The notes below the pieces were generated by a model that did not search any database, was not told the DNA's origin, and saw nothing but the letters and a program-made list of their open reading frames with translations. A DNA stretch of 64,000 nucleotides. Source: AC-32 sp963772975 (GTDB lineage: Bacteria; Actinomycetota; Thermoleophilia; Gaiellales; Gaiellaceae). Location of the stretch: NCBI GenBank assembly GCA_963772975.1, contig CAVYZH010000002.1, forward strand, positions 558,001-622,000, read 5' to 3'. Of this stretch, positions 25,211 through 33,588 are shown piece by piece (position 1 is the stretch's first letter; each line of letters begins with the position of its first letter). Position numbers and translations under genes: made by a program.

Positions 25211-26404
25211 ATGAGCAACGGCAACGAATTCGCAACCAAGAGCCCGAACCGGATCTACGTGACGGGTGACTGCGACGGGCTGCCGGACCTCCGGGACGCG
25301 CTCGGAGCGCACCCCGAGGTCGAGCTCGTCGGGTCCGCGACGCAAGTCGCGGAGGCCGCAGCCACCCTCACGGGTGGGCACCTGAACGTCGTCCTGCACG
25401 CGACGCGTGCGTCGTCGCTGCCGGTGAACGAGCTGGCGGCGATCCGCGAGTACACGCGGGCGCCGCTGATCCTGCTCGCCTCAAACGGCTCCCCGGCCCT
25501 GCTGGAGGCGGCGCTCGAGCACGACGTCGCGGACGTCCTGCTGCTCCCGCAGCTGACGGACAACGTCGTCTTCTCGATCCGCAAGGCCGGTCATGTGGGC
25601 AAGCGCCTGACCGGCGACCAGCGCCGGCACGGCCGGCTCGTGACGGTCTTCTCGCCCAAGGGCGGCACCGGCAAGACCGTGACCGCGACGAACCTCGGCA
25701 CCTCGCTCGCCAAGCACTGGGGCAAGCGTGCGCTGCTGCTCGACCTCGACCTGCAGTTCGGGGACGCGGCGATCATGCTCGGGATCGAGCCGGAGAAGAC
25801 GATCTACGACCTCGTCACCGCTCCGGGCGAGCTCGACTCGGAGAAGCTCGCCGGCTACACGACCAAGCACGCCTCCGGCCTCGAGATCCTTCCGGCGCCG
25901 CTGCGCCCGGAGGACGCCGAGCTGGTCACAGAGGCGAAGCTGGCGAGGCTGCTCGAGGTCGCGCGGGAGTCGTTCGACGTGATCGTCGTCGACACGTCGC
26001 CGTTCTTCCACGGGCCGATGCTGGCCACCCTCGACCGTACCGACGAGCTGCTGCTGCTCTGCGGGCTGGACGTGCCGACGCTGAAGAATGTCCGGCTCAG
26101 CCTGCAGACGCTGGAGCTGCTCTCCTTCCCGCCCGACCGGATCAAGCTCGTGCTCAACCGGGCGAACTCGAAGGTCGGGATGAAGCCGAAGGAGGTCGAG
26201 TCGGCGCTCGAGCGCACGATCGACTTCGAGATCCCGAGCGACCGTATCGTCCCCCTGGCGGTCAACCGCGGCAATCCCGCGGTACTGGCCGAGCCGAAGG
26301 CCGAGTTCTCGAAGGCGGTCCGCGCGATGGCCAAGGAGCTCGTGGCCGCACAGGCAGTGGCAAAGCAGAAGCGGAAGTTCATGGCGACCCTGGCAAGGGC
26401 GTAG
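25211..26404 (+). CDS. cpaE: CpaE/TadZ-like pilus localisation ATPase
   Basis: 397 residues. Residues 1-130 form a degenerate receiver-like domain (VTGDCDGLPDLRDAL to VADVLLLPQLTDNVV) with no phosphoacceptor. A ParA/MinD ATPase follows, with the deviant Walker A KGGTGKT at 150-156, LLLDLDLQFGD, and VIVVDTSPFFHGPM as Walker B. It positions the pilus machine, often at the pole. A good ribosome site (GGAGG) precedes ATG 25211. Confidence 0.93.
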   Translation: MSNGNEFATKSPNRIYVTGDCDGLPDLRDALGAHPEVELVGSATQVAEAAATLTGGHLNVVLHATRASSLPVNELAAIREYTRAPLILLASNGSPALLEAALEHDVADVLLLPQLTDNVVFSIRKAGHVGKRLTGDQRRHGRLVTVFSPKGGTGKTVTATNLGTSLAKHWGKRALLLDLDLQFGDAAIMLGIEPEKTIYDLVTAPGELDSEKLAGYTTKHASGLEILPAPLRPEDAELVTEAKLARLLEVARESFDVIVVDTSPFFHGPMLATLDRTDELLLLCGLDVPTLKNVRLSLQTLELLSFPPDRIKLVLNRANSKVGMKPKEVESALERTIDFEIPSDRIVPLAVNRGNPAVLAEPKAEFSKAVRAMAKELVAAQAVAKQKRKFMATLARA

Positions 26405-26408
26405 CGCG

Positions 26409-27860
26409 ATGGGACTCCACGACAGGCTCCATCGCCAGAACGGCTCCTCGAACGGCCACGGGCCCGAGCTCGATGTGCTCGTCGGCGGACAGACCGAGAC
26501 GCCCGAGCGTCGGCCCACCGACCCCTACGCGGAGCTGAAGGGACGGATCCACCACGCCTGCATCGCGAAGCTCGGCCCGGAGCTCTACGCGGCCGGAAAC
26601 GCCGACGAATCCTCCGCCGAGGACCTCGCCGAGAAAGTGCTCCGTGTCGTCACGGAGCAGCTCGCGCTCGACCGGACGCCGCTCACCCGTGAGGAGCGGC
26701 GTCAGGTCACGCGCGAGATCACCGACGACATCCTCGGCTACGGGCCGCTGGAGCCACTGCTCCGCGACGACTCCGTGACCGAGGTGATGGTCAACAACCA
26801 CGACCGCGTCTACGTCGAGCGCAACGGCAAGCTCGAGGTGACCGATGCAGCGTTCGTCGACAGCGCGCACCTGCTGCGCATCATCGACAAGATCGTCTCG
26901 CAGGTTGGCCGTCGCGTGGATGAGGCCTCGCCGATGGTGGACGCGCGCCTCCCCGACGGCAGCCGTGTGAACGCGATCATCCCGCCGCTCTCGCTGCGCG
27001 GGCCGACGCTGACGATCCGAAAGTTCTCGCGCGACCCGTACACGATGGACGACCTGATCAACTTCGGCTCGGTTTCGCCCGAGGCCGCGCAGTTCCTCTC
27101 CGCCTGCGTTCGAGGCAAGCTCAACGTCCTCATCTCCGGCGGTACCGGCACCGGTAAGACGACCACCCTGAATGCGCTCTCGGCCTTCGTGCCGAACGAC
27201 GAGCGCATCGTCACGATCGAGGACGCTGCCGAACTCCAGCTCCAGCAGGACCATGTGATCACGCTCGAGTCGCGCCCGCCGAACATCGAGGGCGAAGGTG
27301 AGATCCGCATTCGTGAGCTCGTCCGCAACGCACTGCGCATGCGCCCCGACAGGATCATCGTCGGCGAGGTCCGCGGCGCGGAGACGCTGGACATGCTCCA
27401 GGCCATGAACACGGGCCACGAGGGTTCGCTGACCACGATTCACGCGAACTCTCCTCGAGACGCGCTCTCACGGCTCGAGACGCTGGTGATGACCGCTGGC
27501 GTCGAGCTGCCGCACCGCGCGATCCGCGAGCAGATCTCCAGCGCGTTCGACCTGCTGGTGCAGATCTCGCGCCTCGTCGACGGCTCGCGGCGCATCACGC
27601 ACATCACCGAGGTGCTGCGCATGGAGTCCGACGTGATCACCCTGCAGGACGTCTACATCGCGAAGCCGCCTGCCGAGGACGAGGCAGCCGAGCCCGGCAA
27701 GCCCGTCAACCTGCTCAATCCGCTGACGTGCACCGGCTTGAAGCCGCAGTTCCTCGAGAAGATGGCGGCGAATGGCGTCACCCTGCCGCCGTCGTTCTTC
27801 GGGGACAACACGGCCTACCGACCGAACTACGCAGCGGCGAACTACGGCGGCTTCGAGTGA
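26409..27860 (+). CDS. cpaF: CpaF/TadA secretion ATPase
   Basis: 483 residues. It powers Flp pilus assembly. The N-terminal all-alpha part covers about 40-130 (ITDDILGYGPLEPLLRDD). Walker A is GGTGTGKT at 244-251. The Asp box, Walker B (RPDRIIVGEVRGAE) and His box (NTGHEGSLTTIHANSP) are complete. The C-terminal tail of about 50 residues is unusually long. The stop overlaps the next gene (GTGA), coupling the motor to the TadB fusion. Confidence 0.96.
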   Translation: MGLHDRLHRQNGSSNGHGPELDVLVGGQTETPERRPTDPYAELKGRIHHACIAKLGPELYAAGNADESSAEDLAEKVLRVVTEQLALDRTPLTREERRQVTREITDDILGYGPLEPLLRDDSVTEVMVNNHDRVYVERNGKLEVTDAAFVDSAHLLRIIDKIVSQVGRRVDEASPMVDARLPDGSRVNAIIPPLSLRGPTLTIRKFSRDPYTMDDLINFGSVSPEAAQFLSACVRGKLNVLISGGTGTGKTTTLNALSAFVPNDERIVTIEDAAELQLQQDHVITLESRPPNIEGEGEIRIRELVRNALRMRPDRIIVGEVRGAETLDMLQAMNTGHEGSLTTIHANSPRDALSRLETLVMTAGVELPHRAIREQISSAFDLLVQISRLVDGSRRITHITEVLRMESDVITLQDVYIAKPPAEDEAAEPGKPVNLLNPLTCTGLKPQFLEKMAANGVTLPPSFFGDNTAYRPNYAAANYGGFE

Positions 27861-29725
27861 GCCGCCGCGCGAGTCGCCTCCTCGTCGCCGCCGTCCTCGC
27901 CGCCCTCGTCACCCCCGTCGCGGCCGGCGCCTCGCTGAGCCTGCGCGGGATCGACACGAGCGGGTACCCGACGGTGCGCGTCACGGTCGTCGCCCCGGTC
28001 GCCAGGACGGCGGCCCCGCCGACCCTGACCGAGAACGGCAACCAGGTCGTCGGACTCCACGCGGTCAACCTGGCCGCGACCAAGAGCGTCGTGATCGCGA
28101 TCGACCGTTCGCGCTCGATGGCCGGCACGAAGCTCGCCGACGCTCTCGAAGCCGCCCGTGCATTCCTGCGCACGAAGGCTCCGTCGGACAAGGTCTCCGT
28201 GGTCGGGTTCGGCTCACGGGCGGTGCAGCTGACCCCGTTCACGCAGTCGACCGCAGAGGCCGACGATGCCCTGCGCCTGCTCAGGGTCGACTCCAAGAAC
28301 GGCACGGCGCTCTACGACGCGCTGCAGCTCTCGGCCTCCTCACTCCGCACCCAGGTCGCCCGTGCCCGGGTCGTCGTCCTGCTCACCGACGGCAAGGATG
28401 TCTCGAGCCAGACCTCCTTGAAGGACGCGCTGGCAACCGCCCACGACACGGGCACGCTCGTCTACCCGATCGCGATCGGCGGCGACGGCGCGACCGTCGC
28501 GCCGCTCCAGCAGATGGCCCTCGCGACGGGCGGCAGCTTCAAGAAGGCCGCCACCAGCTCGAGCCTGGACGCGGTCTATTCGTCGATCGCGAGCGAGCTC
28601 AAGCGCACCTGGCGCGTCGAGTACGTCACCGCCGCCAGGCCGGGCGAGAAGCTCCACTTGCGCGTCGCGATGAACCCCGAGGGCGCGGCCTCGACGGACG
28701 TCGTGGTTCCAGGCACCCCGACCGAGGACGCCGGCGGCAGCGCGCTGCCGAGCCCGCTCTACTCGCCGGTCGGTGGGCTGCTGCTGACCATGCTCGTCGC
28801 CTTCCTCGTGCTGACCGCGTGCGGGTTCCTGTTCTCCTCGGCGAAGGGCTCGTGGGTCAAGACCCGCCTCGCCCCTCACGTCGAGGGCTCGCGCAAGACG
28901 CGCAAGCGCCAGAAGGGCGAGCGCCTCGCCGCGCTCGGCGGCCTGTTCCGCGCGACCGAGCAGGCGTTCGGCCACCGGCGCATCTGGCACAAGCTGCAGC
29001 GAAAGCTGGAGCGGGCCGACCTGCCGCTGCGCACGGTCGAGTTCGCCTACCTGATCGTCGGCTGCGGGTTCGTCCTCGCCTTCTTCGCAGCGGCAAGCGG
29101 ACGCCCTTCGCTGCAGATCCTCGTCGCCCTCGCCGTCGGCGGCGCCATCCCCTACCTGTTCGTCTCCTTCAAGGCGAAGAGCCGGATGAACGCCTTCGAG
29201 GACCAGCTGCCCGACCTGCTCGTCACGCTCGCCGCGTCGCTGAAGGCGGGCCACAGCTTCAAGCAGGGCATCCAGACGATCGTCGACGAGGGCCACGAGC
29301 CGGCCAGCAAGGAGCTCGGCCGCGTCCTCACCGACACCCGCCTTGGCCGGCCGATGGACGAGGCGCTCTCCGACACCGCCGAGCGGATCGGCTCGAAGAA
29401 CTTCTCCTTCGTGATCACCGCGGTCGCGATCCAACGGCAGGTCGGCGGCAGCCTCGCCGGACTGTTCGACATGGTCGCCGACACTGTCCGCCAGCGGCAA
29501 CAGTTTGCGCGCAAGATCAAGGGCCTGACCGCGATGGGCCGCGCCTCGGCGTACGTCCTGATCGCGCTGCCCTTCTTCATCGCTTTCGCCCTGACCCTGC
29601 TCAACCCGGACTACATGGCGCCGCTCTACAACACATCCACGGGCCACATGCTGATCTTCGTCGGCCTCGGGATGATGGCGTTCGGGTCCCTGATCCTGAA
29701 AAAGCTCGTTTCCTTCCGGGGGTAG
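27857..29725 (+). CDS. VWA-TadB fusion: pilus platform protein with extracytoplasmic VWA domain
   Basis: 622 residues from GTG 27857. A signal peptide (about 1-25) precedes a von Willebrand A domain with an intact MIDAS: Asp83-Ser85-Ser87 (AIDRSRSMAG), Thr150 and Asp178 (LLTDGKD). A transmembrane helix near 300-322 (LLLTMLVAFLVLTACGFLF) leads to a basic cytoplasmic linker. The T2SSF domain follows (LPDLLVTLAASLKAGHSFKQ, IQRQVGGSLAGLFD) with C-terminal helices. Classical TadB has no VWA part. The fusion would let the inner platform bind metal-dependent ligands outside, perhaps pilin or TadG. Confidence 0.9.
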   Translation: MSRRASRLLVAAVLAALVTPVAAGASLSLRGIDTSGYPTVRVTVVAPVARTAAPPTLTENGNQVVGLHAVNLAATKSVVIAIDRSRSMAGTKLADALEAARAFLRTKAPSDKVSVVGFGSRAVQLTPFTQSTAEADDALRLLRVDSKNGTALYDALQLSASSLRTQVARARVVVLLTDGKDVSSQTSLKDALATAHDTGTLVYPIAIGGDGATVAPLQQMALATGGSFKKAATSSSLDAVYSSIASELKRTWRVEYVTAARPGEKLHLRVAMNPEGAASTDVVVPGTPTEDAGGSALPSPLYSPVGGLLLTMLVAFLVLTACGFLFSSAKGSWVKTRLAPHVEGSRKTRKRQKGERLAALGGLFRATEQAFGHRRIWHKLQRKLERADLPLRTVEFAYLIVGCGFVLAFFAAASGRPSLQILVALAVGGAIPYLFVSFKAKSRMNAFEDQLPDLLVTLAASLKAGHSFKQGIQTIVDEGHEPASKELGRVLTDTRLGRPMDEALSDTAERIGSKNFSFVITAVAIQRQVGGSLAGLFDMVADTVRQRQQFARKIKGLTAMGRASAYVLIALPFFIAFALTLLNPDYMAPLYNTSTGHMLIFVGLGMMAFGSLILKKLVSFRG

Positions 29726-29731
29726 CCACCA

Positions 29732-30640
29732 GTGTTCATCTTCATCGTGCTCGGAGTCCTCTGCCTCGCCGGAGCCGCCTACCTCGTCGGCGAAGCGGTG
29801 ACGCTGCCCGCGCGGGAGCGGCGCTCCTCCGTCAACCGCGCCGCGACCTACGGCAAGTTCCGCGCAGCGCTCGGCCCGCAGCAGCAGCCCTTCAGCCAGC
29901 GCGTGCTCGCTCCGCTCGGCGACCGGCTCGCGGGCTGGACGCTGAAGCTGCATCCGAAGACGACCGTGGAAGGCGTCAGCGCGCGGCTGCTCGCCGCGGG
30001 CCTCGGCCGGAAGATCTCGCCGACGACGTTCCTGGCCTTCAAGTCGGCGCTGGCGCTTGGCGGGCTGGCGGCCGGAGCCCTCTTCGGCGGCGCCGCTGCC
30101 GGGCCCGGTGGTGTGCTCTTCGCCGCGATCGCGCTGGGCGGGATCGGCTTCATCGCCCCCGACTTCGTCGTCTCCGGAAAGGCGCGTTCGCGCAAGGACC
30201 GGATCCGAGCCGAGCTGCCGGACGCCCTCGACCTGATGGCGGTCAGCGTCGAGGCCGGGATGGGCTTCGACGGCGCGATCTCGAAGCTGACCGAGCACAT
30301 GCACGGCCCGCTGGCCGACGAGTTCGCGCTCACGCTGGGCGAGATCCGGATCGGCGAGTCGCGCCAGGACGCGCTCAAGAAGATGGCCGACCGCACGAAC
30401 ACGCCCGAGCTCTCGAGCTTCGTGCGCTCGATCATCCAGGCCGACCAGCTCGGCATCTCCCTGGGCCGCATCCTGCGCGTACAGGCGACCGACAGCCGCC
30501 TCAAGCGCCAGGCCGCCGCCGAGGAGAAGGCGATGAAGGCGCCGATCAAGATGCTCTTCCCGACCGTGCTCTTCATCTTCCCGGCCATGTTCCTGGTGAT
30601 CCTCGGGCCGGCGTTCCTCAACCTCTCCAAGATCTTCTAA
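29732..30640 (+). CDS. tadC: TadC pilus platform protein
   Basis: 302 residues from GTG 29732, six bases after the TadB fusion. An N-terminal membrane helix, a helical pair (FLAFKSALALGGLAAGALFGG) and the T2SSF core (ELPDALDLMAVSVEAGMGFDGAI, SFVRSIIQADQLGISLGRIL) are present. Two C-terminal helices (KMLFPTVLFIFPAMFLVILGPAFL) close it. It pairs with TadB as the inner-membrane platform that CpaF acts on. Confidence 0.93.
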   Translation: MFIFIVLGVLCLAGAAYLVGEAVTLPARERRSSVNRAATYGKFRAALGPQQQPFSQRVLAPLGDRLAGWTLKLHPKTTVEGVSARLLAAGLGRKISPTTFLAFKSALALGGLAAGALFGGAAAGPGGVLFAAIALGGIGFIAPDFVVSGKARSRKDRIRAELPDALDLMAVSVEAGMGFDGAISKLTEHMHGPLADEFALTLGEIRIGESRQDALKKMADRTNTPELSSFVRSIIQADQLGISLGRILRVQATDSRLKRQAAAEEKAMKAPIKMLFPTVLFIFPAMFLVILGPAFLNLSKIF

Positions 30641-30658
30641 CCGGAATCGGAGGCGACG

Positions 30659-32105
30659 ATGTCCGACACACCCGAGAACCAGGGGGCCGAGACCGAAAAG
30701 GGTTTCGGCACCGGGCTGCGAGCCCAGCTGCAGCGCCGGCGGGAGGGTGACGATGGGACACAGGCCGCCGAGGCGCAGGGCCCCACGAACGTGGAGCTGC
30801 GCTTCGAGCTGACCGCGCGGCCCGCCGGCGGCGAGACGACCGAGGCGATCGTCAGCCCGGACGTGCAGGCCCTCAGGAACGAGCTCGAGGCGACGCAGGC
30901 GCGCGAGGCCACGCTACGCGACCAGCTGCAGGAGCGCTCGCATGTCTACGAGCAGAACGTCGGCTCCGAGAAGGAGCTCGCCCACCGCGCCCTCACCCTG
31001 GACGAGCGCGAGGCGAAGCTGGCCGAGTTCGAGGTCGAGCTGGAGGAGCGCGAGCGGCGCGTCCGCGACCAGCGCGAGGCGATCGGGGCCGAGCACACGC
31101 GCGTCGCCGACCTCCAGGCCGAGCTTGCCGCCGAGCAGGCACTCGCGGCCGAGCAGCAGGAGGCGGCCGAGAAGCGGCTCCGCGACCTGCAGGGCGCCGA
31201 TCGCGCGCGCGAGAAGGCTTCGTCCGACCTGACGAAGGCGCAGACCGCGGTCGCCGATCGCGACCAGAAGCTGACGCGCAAGGAGAGCGAGCTCGTCACG
31301 CGCGAGCAAGCTGCGACGGCCAGGCTCGACGGCCGTGAGCGCGGGCTCACCAAGCGCGAGAACGAGTGGCGGGCTCGCGACAAGGAAATGTCGGAGCGCG
31401 AGCGCAGGCTCGGCCAGCGCGAGAGCGACCTGAAGAAGGAGGCCGCCCGGATCGCCGCCCGCGACGAGGCGATCGGCGAGCGCGAGGCCGAGATCCTGAT
31501 GAGGCAGGAGAAGCTCCGCGTCGACGCCGAGCGCTTCGAGCGCGAGCTGGCCGACAAGGGCCGCCTCGCCCAGGAGGCGGTCGCCCGCGGCGCGGAGCTC
31601 GACCGCCGCGAGCTCGACCTGACCGCACGCGAGGCGGAGCTGAACCGGCTGCAGGCTTCGATGGCGCACGCCGAGCGCGACGCCAACCGCGGCCGCGACC
31701 TCGAGGAGTTGAACGTGCGGCTCGAGGAGCGCGAGCGAGAGCTCGCCAAGCGCGAGTCCGAGGCGGCGAACTTCGAGACGATTTCGGAGTCGCACAGAGA
31801 AGCGCACCGACAAGCGCGAGGCCCGGCTCTCGTCGCTCGAGGACAACCTGCGCGACAAGCTCAAGGAGCTCGACGACCGCGAGGGCGAGCTCGAGCTACG
31901 CGAGGCCCAGCTCGAGGCCGACGGCCAGATCCGCGGCGACAAGCTCGAGGAGCGCGAGGAGGCGCTGGCCGAGCTGGAAGAGCGGCTGGCCAACCAGGAG
32001 CGCGAGCTCGCGGCCTATGTCGCGAACGCGCAGACCGAGATCCAGCGCCGCGAGTCCGAGTGGTGGCAGAAGCAGCTCGGAAGCGAAGAGGTCTCGGCCG
32101 CGTAA
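30659..32105 (+). pseudogene. Long coiled-coil protein at the end of the tad operon, frameshifted
   Basis: About 480 residues when joined. The first 90 residues are low complexity. From about residue 75 the chain is almost pure Glu/Arg/Leu/Ala heptads (DEREAKLAEFEVELEERERR and similar), predicting one long parallel coiled coil. Near 31795 the frame slips; the next frame continues KRTDKREARLSSLEDNLRDK and ends EEVSAA at TAA 32103-32105. It starts 18 bases after tadC. Its role is unknown; a cytoskeletal or tethering scaffold for the pilus is a guess. Confidence 0.75.
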
Positions 32106-32110
32106 CGTAA

Positions 32111-32232
32111 GACGGGCGCACGGGCCAAGCCCGTACGCCCTCGACGGTCGGCGCCGCAAGACGGCGCCTAAACGGGCGCGCGGGCAAAGCCCGCACCCCC
32201 TCTTACGGTCGGCGCCGCAAGACGGCGCCTTA
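32111..32232 (+). repeat. Two tandem ~61-bp units, each with two hairpins
   Basis: Unit 1 (32111-32170) and unit 2 (32171-32232) align almost throughout. Each has hairpin A (GGGCGCACGGGC-CAA-GCCCGTACGCCC in unit 1, one mismatch) followed by hairpin B (GGCGCCG-CAAGA-CGGCGCC), which is identical in both. They lie between the coiled-coil stop and the GTG of the next gene. They may act as terminators or as a mobile palindromic repeat. Confidence 0.85.
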
Positions 32233-32242
32233 AGCTCGCGCC

Positions 32243-33421
32243 GTGACTCGGCGCGACGCTCTTCGCATAGCGGTCGTCTGGCTGGCCTGGCTCGGCGCGC
32301 TACTAATCGCGCTCGGGATCGGCCTCGCGGCCGGCGCTTACACCTGGGCGCCGGGCTGGCTCGAGCACAAGGGTCTCTGGCCGCTCTTCGCGTGGGATTT
32401 CAACTGGTACGACTTCATCGGCGGCGCCGGCTACCCGGTTGGTCACGTCGACCGCCAGTACGCGTTCTTCCCGCTCTGGCCGCTGGTGCTGCACTGGGCC
32501 GGGCCGCACTGGCACATCGTGGTCGGCGGGGCGCTCGCCTGGCTGGCGAGCCTGGCCGCGTTCTTCGGGCTCTCGAACGGCCTGCCGCGCTCGTCGCTAC
32601 GCAGCGCCCTCGCACTCGCGTGCTGGCCGGGCTCGTTCGCGCTCGCGCTCGCCTATCCGGACGGAATCGCGTTCGCGGCCGCGGCGTGGGCGGCAGCGTT
32701 CGCGCTGCGCGGGAAGCCGCTCGCTGCCGGCGGGCTCGGCGCGATCGCGGCGCTCGCCCGGCCGAATGGCGTCCTGATCGCGATCCCGCTCGCCTGGCTG
32801 GCCCGCGGCAAGGGCCCGCGCGGCTGGCTCGGCGCGGCGTTGCCGGTCGCCGCCGCGGCGGGCGTCGAGGCGTACTTCTGGTCCCGCAGCGATGACGCGA
32901 CCGCCTTCTTCGACGCCCAGAAGCTGTGGGGCCGAGACGGGCCGAGCGGGTTGGGGGACTGGGCCGACCACCTTCGAGACGTGCTCGAGAACCACACGCT
33001 CGCGATCGCACTGCTGGCCGCGGTGGCCGTCGCTGCCCTCTACTTCGCCTGGCGCCGCTTCGGGCTCTGGGCGACCGCGATCGGCGCCTACGCCTGCGGG
33101 GTACCTCTGCTGCTCGCCGCGACCAAGAGCCTCCAGGGCTTCGTCGACAGCGCCCGTGCCGCGCTCGTGCTACCGCTGCTCGTCGTACTCTGGCGGCTCG
33201 GCCCGCGCTACCGGCCGTGGGCCGCGTTCTCGACCGTGGTCGTGGCGCTGCTGCTCCTCTCCGGGACTATCCAGAGCTTCGGCCGCCAGAGCCTGTTCGC
33301 CTTCCCGATCTTCTGGGCGATCGCCGACGGCCCGCGCTGGCTGCGCTGGCCCCCACTCGCCGTGCTCGGCTTCGCCGGGAACATCGTGCTCGTCCTGCTG
33401 CTGACACACTTTGCGCCCTAG
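32243..33421 (+). CDS. PIG-V-like membrane mannosyltransferase
   Basis: 392 residues with about ten transmembrane helices. The first extracytoplasmic loop has WDFNWYDFIGGAGYP, then RQYAFFPLWPLVL, the pattern of PIG-V/GT-C polyprenol-dependent mannosyltransferases with the acidic catalytic residue. YPDGIAFAAAAWAAAF and LARPNGVLIAIPLAW also fit. It would transfer a sugar onto a lipid, glycan or protein outside the membrane. GTG 32243 follows the hairpin repeats directly. The TAG overlaps the GTG of the next small ORF. Confidence 0.8.
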   Translation: MTRRDALRIAVVWLAWLGALLIALGIGLAAGAYTWAPGWLEHKGLWPLFAWDFNWYDFIGGAGYPVGHVDRQYAFFPLWPLVLHWAGPHWHIVVGGALAWLASLAAFFGLSNGLPRSSLRSALALACWPGSFALALAYPDGIAFAAAAWAAAFALRGKPLAAGGLGAIAALARPNGVLIAIPLAWLARGKGPRGWLGAALPVAAAAGVEAYFWSRSDDATAFFDAQKLWGRDGPSGLGDWADHLRDVLENHTLAIALLAAVAVAALYFAWRRFGLWATAIGAYACGVPLLLAATKSLQGFVDSARAALVLPLLVVLWRLGPRYRPWAAFSTVVVALLLLSGTIQSFGRQSLFAFPIFWAIADGPRWLRWPPLAVLGFAGNIVLVLLLTHFAP

Positions 33422-33588
33422 TGCTTCTTCAGCCGGTGGAGTCCAGCTTCTGGGTCGCGAGCACCAAGCCAGGAGCCGCACTCGACCGCGGCCAAGGCTG
33501 GTTGCCTTGGCAAGGGCGAGGGTGGTTCGTGGCGCCGCGTGATCGCGAGCCAGAGGCGGACCTCCAGTGGCTGGAGGAGCACTTCTAA
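33421..33588 (+). CDS. Small coupled ORF, 55 residues, unknown
   Basis: Reads VLLQPVESSFWVASTKPGAA, then WLPWQGRGWFVAPRDREP and ends WLEEHF. Both ends are locked to neighbours: GTG shares its G with the TAG of the mannosyltransferase (TAGTG), and its TAA shares an A with the next ATG (TAATG). This double overlap, and a Trp-rich sequence unlike random frame readout, argue it is translated. A GGAGGAG inside its end serves the next gene. Function unknown. Confidence 0.55.
   Translation: MLLQPVESSFWVASTKPGAALDRGQGWLPWQGRGWFVAPRDREPEADLQWLEEHF

Noticed and set aside
28340..30304. A 654-codon minus-strand frame opposite the VWA-TadB and TadC genes
   Set aside because: Composition (Glu/Arg/Leu/Ala-rich, no motif) is that of an antisense shadow; the plus-strand genes have full domains.
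27772..30750. A 992-codon open frame through the tadB/tadC genes
   Set aside because: Arg/Pro/Ala-rich readout in another frame of two well-supported genes. In this GC-rich DNA long shadow frames are common.
32243..33421. Reading the mannosyltransferase as a general permease
   Set aside because: The WDxxWYxxI and FPLWP motifs in the first loop fit GT-C glycosyltransferases better than transporters.
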